From assembly GCA_964502095.1 (NCBI GenBank), contig CAZCUF010000002.1:1-64000 (forward strand): a stretch of DNA of 64,000 bases, read 5' to 3'. The stretch comes from JACPVF01 sp964502095 (lineage in GTDB: Bacteria > Chloroflexota > Anaerolineae > Anaerolineales > Villigracilaceae). Below, piece by piece: positions 34,246-44,571 of the stretch (positions are counted from its first letter, which is position 1; every line of letters starts with the position of its first letter). The position numbers were made by a program, and so were the translations under genes. The notes below the pieces were generated by a model. It had not been told where the DNA came from. It did no database searches and saw only the letters and a program-made list of their open reading frames with translations.

Positions 34246-34293
34246 GCGATGGTAGATGAACGCGCCCACGCCATCGCGGGCGCGTTTTTGTTT
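34246..34293 (+). terminator. terminator hairpin with competing helix before tyrS
   Basis: Stem 34259-34267 with 34278-34286 (CGCGCCC/GGGCGCG core) with a 10-nt loop, followed by TTTTTGTTT to 34293. The loop (34271-34277, CCATCGC) is perfectly complementary to GCGATGG at 34246-34252, which could form an antiterminator or a pseudoknot. tyrS lacks any other promoter-like signal between this hairpin and its start, so it must be transcribed through it. Confidence 0.75.
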
Positions 34294-34316
34294 GTAATTA
34301 TCCTCGGGAGAATGTT

Positions 34317-35528
<1,212 letters not shown>

Positions 35529-35546
35529 CAAAAATGGGATGAGCGC

Positions 35547-38500
35547 TCATCCCATTTCCACATCCCCTTCTTCGATCATATACAGGAATTCCTGTACAAC
35601 CAGGGGGTCGAAGCGCGTTGCCGATTCGTTGACAATATATTCGAGAGCTTGTTTTTTCGTCCACGCTTTTCGATAGGGCCGGTCGTTCAACAGGGCGTCC
35701 CATACATCGACAATCGAGAAGATGCGCGCCGAAAGAGGAATGTCCTCGCCTTTGAGCTCGCGCGGATAGCCCTTCCCGTCCCAGCGTTCGTGATGGCAGT
35801 ATGGAATTTCCAGGGCTGGCCGCAGATAGGTGATGGGATACAGCAAGTCGTACGCATATTTCGGGTGCTGGCGCATTTCCACCCACTCATCGTCTGTCAG
35901 TGGTCCGGTTTTTTTCAAAATGTGATCGGGAACAGCCATTTTGCCGATATCGTGCAGGAGAACGCCGCGGCGGACGTGGATCAGGTCGGCTTCGGGCACA
36001 TCCAGCCGGCGCGCCAGCTTCAAGGTCAATTCAGTGACGCGCATTGTGTGTCCCTGCGTTTCCTTGTCGCGTAACTCGAGCGCTTTGCCCCAGCCCTCGA
36101 GCGTCGTATCGTACGCCAGCGAGAGTTCCTGATTGATGCGCTGGAGGTTATCGAATAACTGGGAGTTGTCGATGGCGATGGCCGCTTGCCCGGTCATGGT
36201 GTGAAAGAATTCCAGCCAGTCGGCGTTCAACCTCAGCGGCTGGCGCGCGTAGACTTCTATGATGCCTTTCACCTGACCTTTGCTGATCAGCGGCGCGGCG
36301 TAATAGCTGACGAACTTCTCTTCGACAATCAGTTCCTTGCTATAGAAGTTGACTTCGTGCCCCAAATCGTCAACCTGAACGTCTTTTCTTTCCAGCAAGA
36401 CACTTCCCAGCAGTCTATTTGTGATTGGCAGGGATGGTTGAAGTTTACTGTTCTGGCGGAATCCCACGCTCGAGATGCGGTTCAAGGTCCGAAGATCGGA
36501 CTTGTAGGAGAACGCCGAAGCCGCGTCCACCTGGAGATGGGTCAACAAGTGTTCGAGCAAAATGTTGAGGGTCACGCGCAGATCGAAACTGGATGCAATG
36601 GCGGTGTCCACGTCGCGCAAGGCAACCAGCCGCTGAACCTGTTCCTCGCTTTGCGTATAGAGCTGTGCGCGGTGAATGGCGCTCCCCGCGATCTCGGCCA
36701 GTGTAGTGAGCAATTGAATTTGGTGGGACTCTATCTTGCGCGGCAAAGGCATCGTAATCAAAAGTATGCCGATCACCTGATTGGCGCTGTGAATTGGAAC
36801 TGCGATCCCGCTTTGTCCCGCGCCATAGGTCTTTTGAAAATCCGAAAGCGCGTATGGATCGGCCGAAAAGTCTTCGATGATATGCGGCTCTCCGGTTCTA
36901 TAAACAAGTCCGGCGATTCCGGTTTGCGGGTCTATTCGTCGGATATCCGGCTCGCTGAGCCAGCCCTTCGAGATCTTCTCGATCAGCTGATTGGTGGATG
37001 AATCGTACAGCCAGATCGACGCAGAATCCGTCCCAAGTAAATTCAGGGCCTCGTACATCAGATATTCAAGCATCTGATCCGGGTCTTGAGTTGTGCGCAG
37101 GGCAAATGAGATTCGGCCAACCACTTCCAATTCTTCCAGCCGCAGGCGCGTTTGCTCATAGAGACGCGCGTTGTCCATTGCGATGGCGGCCTGATAAGCA
37201 AAGGTCTGTGCAAGCACGGCTGAATTGTCGCTGAATGCGCCGCTTCTGTGACTGTCGAGGGTGATGAAGCCGATGATCTCTCCCCGTGCTGTCAGCGGCA
37301 CGCCCATCCAGCCGCTGACGTTGTCCGCCGCGGCCCAGTGTTCGAAGCGCGGGTCTGTTTGCGCGTCGTAAAGGATAACCGGCTGTCCCTGCGCGCGTAT
37401 ATCTTCCAGCAGTTTGTTATCGGCAGGGAATGTTTGATTCAATACCGCGCTTCGAGCAGGGAATCCCTGGGCGGCTGTAATTCTCACCCGGCCGCCCTCC
37501 AGCAGGAATATCGTGGCGCTGTCGTATGGCACAACCTGTTTTAACGCGATCAGGATTGTGTCGAGGACTTGAGCCGAATTCAGCGAGGATGTGATGGCGG
37601 CCGCGGAGATCCGAAGATTTTCCGCTTCCTGGCGTCTTTGCTGTTCCAGTTCATAAAGGCGGGCATTGGCAATGGCGCTGGCGGCGTGATTGGCAAGCCC
37701 GAGCGCCAGTTCCTGATCTTGATCGGTGAAATGGTTTGGAAGCCGGCTTTCCAGTGTCGCTATACCGATCGCGTCTTCCTGATAAATGATCGGTATCCCA
37801 AGAAACGATTGGATGTCGTCGATGCCGGGCAACCAGCGATAACGATCGTCTTGATCCACGTGATCGATTCGAATCGGATGTTTCAACTGGCTGATCTCGC
37901 GCGGGAGAGGAAAGTCATCGGCTAGAAGCGTGTCGCCGGAACGGACGGCGTTCGGGTTGACTCCGCGCGCGGCGAGAATTCGGAGGCGTTCCCCTTCGAC
38001 TAGTTGAATCGTCCCGAAATCCGAAGGGATGATCTTCATGAGATGATCCAATATTGTTTCGATCACTTCGTTTAGGTCGAGTGTGGAGGCGGCCACTCTC
38101 ATTAGCTCCAGCATGGACGCTTCGCGCAACCGCTGGGTTTGCTCCGTTGCAAAGGAACGGGCATTTTGAATGGCGATGGCGGCCTGATTGGCGAAAGTGC
38201 GAACGTAGGTTGCCTGTTGTTCGGTGTACGCGCCGCGCTCGCGGCTGTCCAGGTTGAGAAATCCGATCACTTTGTCGTTGGCGATCATGGGAACGCCCAT
38301 CCAGCCGTGGATGTATTCGGTGCCTTCGATCTTCTCGAAAAGCTCAACCGATTGTGCATCTTCGAAAATGATCGGATCGTGGCTGGCCGTACGGCTGTAA
38401 AGATGATTAATATGATCGAATCTCCTTCCAACGAGGCCGTTCGGCAAACCGCGTCCGGTTGCAATTTCGTAAACGCCATTGTTGTCCAGAATGATGGATG

Positions 38501-41390
38501 CACTGTCGAATTTGGCGAATGCGGGGAGCAGGTCCAGGATTTTTTCGAGCAAAGTGGGCAAGTCGAGGGTCTTGGTCAATGCGGTGGTGGCTTCGCGCAG
38601 ATTTTCCGCCTCCTGCGCTCTGCGCCGCTCGCTCTCGAATAATTTGAGTTTTTCGATGGTTGTGCCGAGGCCGCTGGCGATAGTGGAGATCAGCCGTTCA
38701 TCGTCCTCGTTATAAGCATCCTCCTGCAGGCTTTCGAGATTGACCGCGCCGATCACCTGGCCGCCTGAAAAAATAGGCGCGCAAAGCTCGGACCGTACAC
38801 CGGATAATGCTTCCACATATTCCGGCGCGGTGCGAACGTCTCCCAGCCGAATTAATTTGCCCTGTAGAACCGCCTTGCCTGTTACGCCGCGCTCCAATGC
38901 CAGCGCCTTTTTCGATTCATACAGGATGCTCCCGTGATAGGAATCGTGAGGTGTAAGTTCCAGCTTGTCTTCTGTGAGCAGGAGCACGCCGTAGCTATCC
39001 GGATGAAGCGCATTACCGATGATGTCGGTTATCCGAACGATCAACTCGTCAATATCCATCGCGCTCGAATTGGCAATGGCAACGGCATGCAGCATGATCA
39101 GCTCATTAAGTTGTTTTTGTTGCGCGGCGCTGGCGGCATCGCGTTGAATGGCCGCGCTCAGAATATTGGAGGCGGTTTGCAATGCCTCGATTTCATTTTC
39201 TCCCCAAACATGCTCATTGACGCAGTCGTCGAGGCCGATGAATCCCCACCAGTTTTGTTCGATCATGATCGGCACGTTCACCAGCGAAAGGATCTGCTCT
39301 GCATTTAATTCGATCTGTTGCCGGGGATTTAGCTCGCGCGTGATGCCATAAGCGGGCTGTCCGCTGGCAAGCTTTTGGGCCCACTCGATGAGACCGTCTT
39401 TTTTCATGCTGTATTTTTGCAGGCGCGGATTATCGGCCTGTGAAGATATGCCGGGCGCGCTCCATTCGAAGATTTGCGACACGATGATTTCATTCGGCGA
39501 GCTGGGTTGTTTTTGGATAATGTAGACTCGGCTGGCTTGTGCCGCCGCCCCGAGTTTTTCGAGGATGGGTTGAATGTTATCTGTCCAGGAAGCAGATTTG
39601 AGAAATTGATCGGCGGCGAACGCAATTGCATTCAGGATGGCCTCGCTCCTGGCCAAATCTCTTTGCGTATGTTTCTGCTCGGTAATATTGTGGAACATGG
39701 ACAGGATACAACGCTGTCCATTCAGGACTATTGTTTCGTAGAGGGCGAGCACATCAAAGACCTCGCCGGATTTTGTAATGAAAATATCCTCGTCGCCTTT
39801 GATGGATTTCTCCCGCTCCATGCGTTTCAGGAATTCGGCGCGCTGTTCGGGACTGAAAAAACCGAACTCGAACACAGACCTGCCGACCAACTCCTCCAGC
39901 TCATACCCGTCCAATTTCAGGTAAGCGGGGTTGGCGTCCACGTATCGGCCATCCTCCCACGAAGTGATGCAAATCGCGATCGGACTGGCTTGAAACACCA
40001 TGCTGAATCGTTCTTCGCTTTGCCGAATGGATTCCTCCACCCGCCGTTGTTCGGAAATGTCGACGATCACACCCTGCCAATGAATGGGCTTCCCGGTTTC
40101 GTCGCGGATTACTGTCGCTTCCTCGCGCAGCCATTTGACCGAGCCGTCCCTGGCGATGATACGGTATTCCACGTGATAGGGCGCAAGGGTCTCGTTTGTG
40201 AGATTATTTTCATGGATAACAGCCGGCCTGTCCTGTGGATGAATGATCTCCAGCCAAAGCTTGGGGTTTTCGGTCCATTCCCTGGTGCTGTACCCCGTCA
40301 GGGTTTGAATCTGGGGGCCGATGTAAACTTTCGTGCCGAGTTCATCCAACAGTTCCGTATAGACCGCCGCGGGCATTTGTTCTACAAGGGCGCGATAGCG
40401 CGCCTCGGTCAAGTGCAGGTCGAACTCGGCCTTTTTCCTTTCGGAAATATCCTGGCATACCACGAAGATGTTTTCCCCGCCCTGTGAATCTTTTATGGCG
40501 CGTAATGTGGCTTCAACCCATAAACTGCTTCCATCCCTGCTCGTCTGCCGAAGTTCCACGTGCAGGATTCGTTCCGAACGCCCCAGAGACTCCCGAAAAT
40601 AGTTGAAGAAAATCTCCCGGTCGGCTTCGGAAATAAGACTGGCAAGCGGCTTGCCGAACAATTCCTCGGCGGTATAGCCAAGCCGGTCTGTGGCGGTTTG
40701 GTTTACGGCCAGAATGTTTCCGCGTTCGTCCAGCGTGAACAACATCAGCGGATTATTTTGGTATAACCCGCGGAAGCCCCATTCACTTTCCCGCAGAGCC
40801 TGCTCTGCCGATTTGCTCTGTGTAATGTTTTGGACGAATCCTTCAAAATAAAGAATCCGGCCTTTTGCACCGCGAACCGCGCGCGCGCTGGTGGAGGTCC
40901 AAATAGTGCCTCCATCCTTGCGGTAATTTTGTGCTTCGAATCTTTCGACTTCCCCATTTTTCAGCAGGGTTTCGATGAACTGGCTGTGGATCTCAAGGCT
41001 GACATAGATCTGCGACGCGATATCTTTAATCGACCCGATCATTTCTTCCGGGGAATCATAGCCGTAGAGCGCCGCCATCGCGGGATTAACAGCCGAATAC
41101 CTGCCTTCGATCGTGGATTGGAAAACCCCATCCACTGCATTCTCAATGGTATCTTTATATTTCTCCTCCGCGGCCGCGCGGCTTTTGATCTCTTTTCGCA
41201 AAGCGAAGAACAGAACGGCGGCTGATCCCAGCACAAAGGCCCAGCCTTTGTAAGTTTGGACGAGCGTCAGCATATCTGGATCGCTGATCAGGGAGCGGGC
41301 AATTTGGTCGGAGAATAGAATCCACAAACCTCCTGCCAGGGCATACAGGAGGGATAGACCAAGCGGAAAAGGCACGCGGATTCCTCTCAT
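35547..41390 (-). CDS. giant sensor: 2 TM, 4 PAS, 7 GAF, HD-GYP phosphodiesterase
   Basis: 1947 residues from Met15 of the longest frame. Two N-terminal membrane helices, four PAS domains (about 75-195, 200-320, 325-450, 455-575, each ended by a PAC-like segment such as DISERKK or DISEQRR), then seven GAF domains (about 585-1740) and an HD-GYP domain (about 1755-1945). The HD-GYP motifs are complete: ETQGH, LLHDIGK, HPKYAYDL, CHHERWDGKGYP and NDRPYR. It should hydrolyse c-di-GMP under control of many ligands or redox/light inputs. The start at 41390 is chosen because a -10 box at 41416-41421 lies downstream of the longer start. Confidence 0.88.
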   Translation of the reverse strand: MRGIRVPFPLGLSLLYALAGGLWILFSDQIARSLISDPDMLTLVQTYKGWAFVLGSAAVLFFALRKEIKSRAAAEEKYKDTIENAVDGVFQSTIEGRYSAVNPAMAALYGYDSPEEMIGSIKDIASQIYVSLEIHSQFIETLLKNGEVERFEAQNYRKDGGTIWTSTSARAVRGAKGRILYFEGFVQNITQSKSAEQALRESEWGFRGLYQNNPLMLFTLDERGNILAVNQTATDRLGYTAEELFGKPLASLISEADREIFFNYFRESLGRSERILHVELRQTSRDGSSLWVEATLRAIKDSQGGENIFVVCQDISERKKAEFDLHLTEARYRALVEQMPAAVYTELLDELGTKVYIGPQIQTLTGYSTREWTENPKLWLEIIHPQDRPAVIHENNLTNETLAPYHVEYRIIARDGSVKWLREEATVIRDETGKPIHWQGVIVDISEQRRVEESIRQSEERFSMVFQASPIAICITSWEDGRYVDANPAYLKLDGYELEELVGRSVFEFGFFSPEQRAEFLKRMEREKSIKGDEDIFITKSGEVFDVLALYETIVLNGQRCILSMFHNITEQKHTQRDLARSEAILNAIAFAADQFLKSASWTDNIQPILEKLGAAAQASRVYIIQKQPSSPNEIIVSQIFEWSAPGISSQADNPRLQKYSMKKDGLIEWAQKLASGQPAYGITRELNPRQQIELNAEQILSLVNVPIMIEQNWWGFIGLDDCVNEHVWGENEIEALQTASNILSAAIQRDAASAAQQKQLNELIMLHAVAIANSSAMDIDELIVRITDIIGNALHPDSYGVLLLTEDKLELTPHDSYHGSILYESKKALALERGVTGKAVLQGKLIRLGDVRTAPEYVEALSGVRSELCAPIFSGGQVIGAVNLESLQEDAYNEDDERLISTIASGLGTTIEKLKLFESERRRAQEAENLREATTALTKTLDLPTLLEKILDLLPAFAKFDSASIILDNNGVYEIATGRGLPNGLVGRRFDHINHLYSRTASHDPIIFEDAQSVELFEKIEGTEYIHGWMGVPMIANDKVIGFLNLDSRERGAYTEQQATYVRTFANQAAIAIQNARSFATEQTQRLREASMLELMRVAASTLDLNEVIETILDHLMKIIPSDFGTIQLVEGERLRILAARGVNPNAVRSGDTLLADDFPLPREISQLKHPIRIDHVDQDDRYRWLPGIDDIQSFLGIPIIYQEDAIGIATLESRLPNHFTDQDQELALGLANHAASAIANARLYELEQQRRQEAENLRISAAAITSSLNSAQVLDTILIALKQVVPYDSATIFLLEGGRVRITAAQGFPARSAVLNQTFPADNKLLEDIRAQGQPVILYDAQTDPRFEHWAAADNVSGWMGVPLTARGEIIGFITLDSHRSGAFSDNSAVLAQTFAYQAAIAMDNARLYEQTRLRLEELEVVGRISFALRTTQDPDQMLEYLMYEALNLLGTDSASIWLYDSSTNQLIEKISKGWLSEPDIRRIDPQTGIAGLVYRTGEPHIIEDFSADPYALSDFQKTYGAGQSGIAVPIHSANQVIGILLITMPLPRKIESHQIQLLTTLAEIAGSAIHRAQLYTQSEEQVQRLVALRDVDTAIASSFDLRVTLNILLEHLLTHLQVDAASAFSYKSDLRTLNRISSVGFRQNSKLQPSLPITNRLLGSVLLERKDVQVDDLGHEVNFYSKELIVEEKFVSYYAAPLISKGQVKGIIEVYARQPLRLNADWLEFFHTMTGQAAIAIDNSQLFDNLQRINQELSLAYDTTLEGWGKALELRDKETQGHTMRVTELTLKLARRLDVPEADLIHVRRGVLLHDIGKMAVPDHILKKTGPLTDDEWVEMRQHPKYAYDLLYPITYLRPALEIPYCHHERWDGKGYPRELKGEDIPLSARIFSIVDVWDALLNDRPYRKAWTKKQALEYIVNESATRFDPLVVQEFLYMIEEGDVEMG

Positions 41391-41415
41391 ATCTGCGCGA
41401 TTCACTTTGTATAAA

Positions 41416-41421
41416 TTATAG
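41416..41421 (-). promoter_or_regulatory. -10 box for the giant sensor
   Basis: TATAAT on the minus strand, 25 bp before the start at 41390. It would put the start of transcription near 41409. Confidence 0.45.
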
Positions 41422-41539
41422 AACAAACTCAAATCTTAAAAACGATAACATCATGTCAGAAGTCCACAATTCTGCAAACCGTCTTTGTTGGGAAGCCTGG
41501 ATGAATGAATGCCCGGACGCGGTCGAAACTCTGCACAGT

Positions 41540-41570
41540 CAATAAATGAGCGGCCCCGAAGGCCGCTCAT
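41540..41570 (-). terminator. terminator after the tRNA cluster
   Basis: A 10-bp perfect stem (41546-41555 with 41561-41570) with a 5-nt loop; the minus strand continues TTTATT. It lies 46 bp beyond tRNA-Cys. Confidence 0.6.
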
Positions 41571-41615
41571 GGCTGGTTCGTCCACAGAATGTTTCGTAAG
41601 AGACTGGTTATACAG

Positions 41616-41686
41616 AGGCGTCGACGGGATTCGAACCCGTGGTGAGGGTTTTGCAGACCCTTGCCTTACCACTTGGCCACGACGCC
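41616..41686 (-). tRNA. tRNA-Cys (GCA)
   Basis: 71 nt. Acceptor GGCGTCG/CGACGCC (7 bp), anticodon GCA in loop CTGCAAA, T-arm with GGTTCGAATCC, discriminator U as usual for Cys. CCA is not encoded. Last of three tRNAs in the cluster. Confidence 0.95.
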
Positions 41687-41698
41687 GGGAAAGAAAAG

Positions 41699-41770
41699 AG
41701 CGGGCGATGGGATTCGAACCCACGACCTTCTCCTTGGCAAGGAGACGTACTACCACTGTACTACGCCCGC
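41699..41770 (-). tRNA. tRNA-Gly (GCC)
   Basis: 72 nt. Acceptor GCGGGCG/CGCCCGC, anticodon GCC in loop TTGCCAA, T-arm GGGTTCGAATCCC, discriminator U. CCA is not encoded. Confidence 0.95.
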
Positions 41771-41798
41771 AATCTTGGCCGATATTGCTGGCCGAGAG

Positions 41799-41871
41799 TG
41801 CCGAGACACAGAATCGAACTGTGGACACCGCGATTTTCAGTCGCGTGCTCTACCAACTGAGCTATCTCGGC
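41799..41871 (-). tRNA. tRNA-Phe (GAA)
   Basis: 73 nt. Acceptor GCCGAGA/TCTCGGC, anticodon GAA in loop CTGAAAA, T-arm with AGTTCGATTCT, discriminator A. First of the cluster after the promoter. CCA is not encoded. Confidence 0.95.
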
Positions 41872-41897
41872 CAGTATTTATTTGTTAAGCGCTCGTG

Positions 41898-41926
41898 ATT
41901 TTACTAGGTGACATAGCGATTGTCAA
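41898..41926 (-). promoter_or_regulatory. promoter of the Phe-Gly-Cys tRNA cluster
   Basis: Minus-strand TTGACA (41926-41921) and TAAAAT (41903-41898) with a 17-bp spacer, 26 bp before tRNA-Phe. Near-consensus. The remaining space up to ffh (to 42130) holds the repeat at 42051 and no gene. Confidence 0.8.
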
Positions 41927-42050
41927 GCAAGGCACTCGCGGACTTCCGATGTCTCACGGCCCTCGAAGGTCTATAAACGCCTCTCCCTTGACCTCAACCT
42001 GCTTCGCCGCTACAATCTTTGCTCTACCCTGAAAAGGAATCCACTCACCA

Positions 42051-42105
42051 TGTCATTCTCCCGAGGGACATCGGGACGATGTGAGCGAAGTGAAGAATCT
42101 CCGCC
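42051..42105. repeat. palindromic intergenic repeat, GTCATTC...GAATCTCC type
   Basis: The stretch begins TGTCATTCTC and ends GAAGAATCTCC, with GAGCGAAGTGAAG between. It shares the GTCATT start and the GAGCGAAG...GAA.AATCTCC end with the element at 44572. An inner inverted repeat (TCCCGA/TCGGGA) is present. This is typical of small non-coding repeats scattered in environmental genomes. Confidence 0.6.
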
Positions 42106-42130
42106 ACGATGAGTAAGACTCAACATAATT

Positions 42131-43453
42131 ATGTTTGAAAACCTCACCTCACGACTCAACCAAGTATTCGATCAACTCCGCCGCCGCGGAAAACTCTCCG
42201 AAGCGGATGTGGATGCAGCGATGCGCGAAGTGCGCCTCGCCCTGCTCGAAGCGGACGTGCATTTCAGCGTCGTCAAAACCTTCATCGCTCGTGTACGCGA
42301 AAGGGCGGTTGGCGCGGAAGTGTCGAAGGCGTTGGTTCCCGGTCAACAAGTAATCAAAATTGTCAACGAAGAATTGATCGCGACTCTCGGCGAGCCTGCG
42401 CCGCTGAAGTTTTCGGGTCCGAAGCCGCATGTGATCATGATGGTCGGTTTGCAAGGTTCGGGTAAAACGACCCACGCGGGGAAGATCGCCAAGATGCTCC
42501 GCTCGAAGGGCGAACGCGTGATGCTCGTCGCGGGTGACCCGTATCGTCCCGCCGCGGTGACGCAACTTCAACAACTCGGCGAACGGATTGATGTCCCCGT
42601 TGAGTCGGACTTGAACGTCAAGCCGCCAGAACTCGTGGGGCGCGCGTTCGAGAAAGCCCAAAAGGGCGGATACGGCGTCATGATCGTGGATACCGCTGGA
42701 AGGTCGCAGTTGGACGCGGAGTTGATGAGCGAGTTAAAGTCCATCGTGACGAAAGTCCCGCCGACAGAAACTCTGCTCGTGGTCGATTCCATGATCGGAC
42801 AAGAAGCGTTGAACATCGCGCAGGGATTCCGCGATAACGTCTCGATCACGGGTTTGGTGATGACGAAGATGGACGGCGACTCGCGCGGCGGCGCGGCGAT
42901 CTCGATCCGTTCGGTGACGGGCGTGCCGATCAAGTTTATCGGCACGGGCGAAAAACTTGACGCGCTCGAAACGTATGATCCCGCGCGGCTGTCATCGCGG
43001 ATCTTGGGGATGGGCGACATGATCGGCTTGATCGAAAAAGCCGAAGCCGCGTTCGATCAGGAAGTGGCGCAAAAATCTGCCGAGCGCATGATGAAGGGAC
43101 AGTTTACGCTCGAAGACTGGCTCGACCAGATGAAGCAGATGAAAAAAATGGGACCGCTCGCGCAGATCATGGATATGTTGCCAGGGCAAATGGGACAAGC
43201 CGCGCGTCAGATTGACCCGAAGGATATCGAAAAGAATTTCAAGCAGACCGAAGCGATCATCCATTCGATGACGTTGAAAGAACGCCGCGACCCCGATATT
43301 TTGAACGCCTCACGCCGCCGCCGCATCGCGGCTGGCTCAGGCATGGAAGTGCAGGATGTGAACCGCCTGATCAAGCAGTTCCGTGAAGCGCAGAAGATGA
43401 TGAAGATGTTGACGAAAACGGGAGGAAAAGGGTTGGGAAAGTTGTTTGGGTAA
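42131..43453 (+). CDS. ffh: signal recognition particle protein Ffh (SRP54)
   Basis: 440 residues. N-domain helices, then the G-domain with GLQGSGKTTHAGK, DTAGRSQLD and TKMDGDSRGG, and a Met-rich M-domain (QMKQMKKMGPLAQIMDMLPG, cited in part) that binds signal peptides and SRP RNA. It directs nascent membrane proteins to FtsY. The SRP RNA gene is not in the window. The last 23 codons and stop are repeated 1.1 kb downstream (see 44496). Confidence 0.95.
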   Translation: MFENLTSRLNQVFDQLRRRGKLSEADVDAAMREVRLALLEADVHFSVVKTFIARVRERAVGAEVSKALVPGQQVIKIVNEELIATLGEPAPLKFSGPKPHVIMMVGLQGSGKTTHAGKIAKMLRSKGERVMLVAGDPYRPAAVTQLQQLGERIDVPVESDLNVKPPELVGRAFEKAQKGGYGVMIVDTAGRSQLDAELMSELKSIVTKVPPTETLLVVDSMIGQEALNIAQGFRDNVSITGLVMTKMDGDSRGGAAISIRSVTGVPIKFIGTGEKLDALETYDPARLSSRILGMGDMIGLIEKAEAAFDQEVAQKSAERMMKGQFTLEDWLDQMKQMKKMGPLAQIMDMLPGQMGQAARQIDPKDIEKNFKQTEAIIHSMTLKERRDPDILNASRRRRIAAGSGMEVQDVNRLIKQFREAQKMMKMLTKTGGKGLGKLFG

Positions 43454-43490
43454 GGGGCAGTATTGCGATTGATCCTCGCAATACTGCCCC
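43454..43490. terminator. perfect 15-bp hairpin right after ffh
   Basis: The stem 43454-43468 pairs exactly with 43476-43490 around a 7-nt loop, beginning 1 base after the ffh stop. There is no T-run, so it may end transcription poorly; it could also be a mobile palindromic repeat. Confidence 0.6.
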
Positions 43491-43529
43491 TAAGAATCAA
43501 TAATGGTTAACAACCAATCTTAAAATCTG

Positions 43530-43769
43530 TTACGCGGCTTGATGGATCAAGTTCTCGTATGCAGGAGATACTTTACCATTGCACCAAGAGCAGGGCCTCT
43601 CGAAAGGCTGCCCCTTGCAGTAGGCGCATTCAATTTTTCCACATTCGGTGCACACCACAGCGTTATAAAGGGTTGGTACATAACCAACCACAAGAGCGCC
43701 TCTGCCAAACAAATCAACTATTTCCAAAGTCTTATTACAGCGCTCACACTTTGGTTTACTGGATTTCAT
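43530..43769 (-). CDS. small protein with four CxxC zinc motifs
   Basis: 79 residues from Met13 of the longest frame. The start is supported by an AGGAG site 8-9 bases upstream. CxxC pairs occur as CERC, CTEC, CAYC and CSWC, enough to bind two zinc ions like a double zinc ribbon. No catalytic domain. It lies in the island between the two ffh ends, with lower GC than its neighbours. The family is not recognised. Confidence 0.6.
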   Translation of the reverse strand: MKSSKPKCERCNKTLEIVDLFGRGALVVGYVPTLYNAVVCTECGKIECAYCKGQPFERPCSWCNGKVSPAYENLIHQAA

Positions 43770-43842
43770 TGTTCGGACTCCTTTCAAGCCGCATTGACGC
43801 CACATTGGTTGAGAACATTAAGTAGCCGTCATTTTACAGCGA

Positions 43843-44235
43843 TCAAAGATGTGCGCCTTCTTTTTTTGCCTCGCTATTACCAACCAGTGGCGTTGCTCGT
43901 AGTGGGACCAGACCTGTTTTCCACCAGTGTTTTGCATCCGCCGCGGCAATTTTCAGATCGAGATTACGTTTTCTGGCGCCCTGCTCGCACATTAAAGTAG
44001 CGGTAACGTTGTTTTTGTCGGCGAATAAGGCATCTTGAAGCATCTTGGGCATTGCGCTAAGCAGGACTTCTACTTCGCTGATGGTGCGAGCATCTTTTCG
44101 AAAATCCACCGCTGCCTGCGAAACATAAATGTAGCCCTTTCCGCGCGGGATTTTGGTTCCAGTACACGGACATTCGTCGTCTGAGCAGAAAGCAAAGTCG
44201 TCAGGGCCTGTATTAGGTACTTCGAAGTATTCCAT
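43843..44235 (-). CDS. small unknown protein of the ffh island
   Basis: 130 residues, start at Met10 of the longest frame because AAGGAGA lies just upstream. The N-terminal part has FCSDDECPCTGTKI, three cysteines in a possible metal site; the middle is helical (SEVEVLLSAMPKML) and a lone CEQGARKRN follows. No family recognised. Same strand as the zinc protein 73 bp further on, so they may be one transcript. Upstream, 44236-44480 is AT-rich and shows no convincing gene. Confidence 0.55.
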   Translation of the reverse strand: MEYFEVPNTGPDDFAFCSDDECPCTGTKIPRGKGYIYVSQAAVDFRKDARTISEVEVLLSAMPKMLQDALFADKNNVTATLMCEQGARKRNLDLKIAAADAKHWWKTGLVPLRATPLVGNSEAKKEGAHL

Positions 44236-44495
44236 TTGCTTCTCCTTTATATGTTGAAACATGGAAAACCGATCTCGCTTGACTTTCTGGTTTCAGAGTA
44301 GCGCAGAGATACTTAAGATTCAATGTGATGTTTGTCACCTTTTATCAATGATCAAGATTGATGCTATCGTATTGGTCGAAAAATATTTTTTCGCACAGTT
44401 GCTTTACTTTTACAAATACGCGCGTGCCAACCCCTTTGATGCCCCGCTTTTTGTAAAACTCAATTGCTCTCAATAGGCGCGACGCACTCATGCCT

Positions 44496-44567
44496 CGTGA
44501 AGCGCAGAAGATGATGAAGATGTTGACGAAAACGCGAGGAAAGGGCTTGGGGAGGTTGTTCGGTTAA
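44496..44567 (+). pseudogene. duplicated 3' end of ffh (23 codons plus stop)
   Basis: 72 bp copy of the end of ffh (43382-43453). The first 39 bases are identical; the remaining 33 show 7 differences. The frame and stop are kept, and only two residues change (TRGKGLGRLFG versus TGGKGLGKLFG), so the copy looks like a diverged homologue end rather than random decay. It has no start and no other ffh sequence before it. Confidence 0.85.
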
Positions 44568-44571
44568 CTAA

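Noticed and set aside
34187..34316. T-box riboswitch before tyrS
   Set aside because: The conserved antiterminator bulge sequence (TGGNACCGCG-like) and a long stem I are not present in 124 nt of leader.
41391..41432. Longer start of the giant sensor
   Set aside because: The -10 box at 41416-41421 would lie inside the coding part; the ATG at 41390 is the more likely start.
42051..42105. CRISPR repeat
   Set aside because: Single copies with no regular spacers and no cas genes nearby.
44261..44476. 71-codon open frame on the plus strand
   Set aside because: AT-rich region, no ribosome site, no recognisable motif, and no neighbours on the same strand.
43382..44567. Tandem duplication of the whole ffh gene
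   Set aside because: Only the last 72 bp are repeated; no further ffh sequence precedes the second copy.
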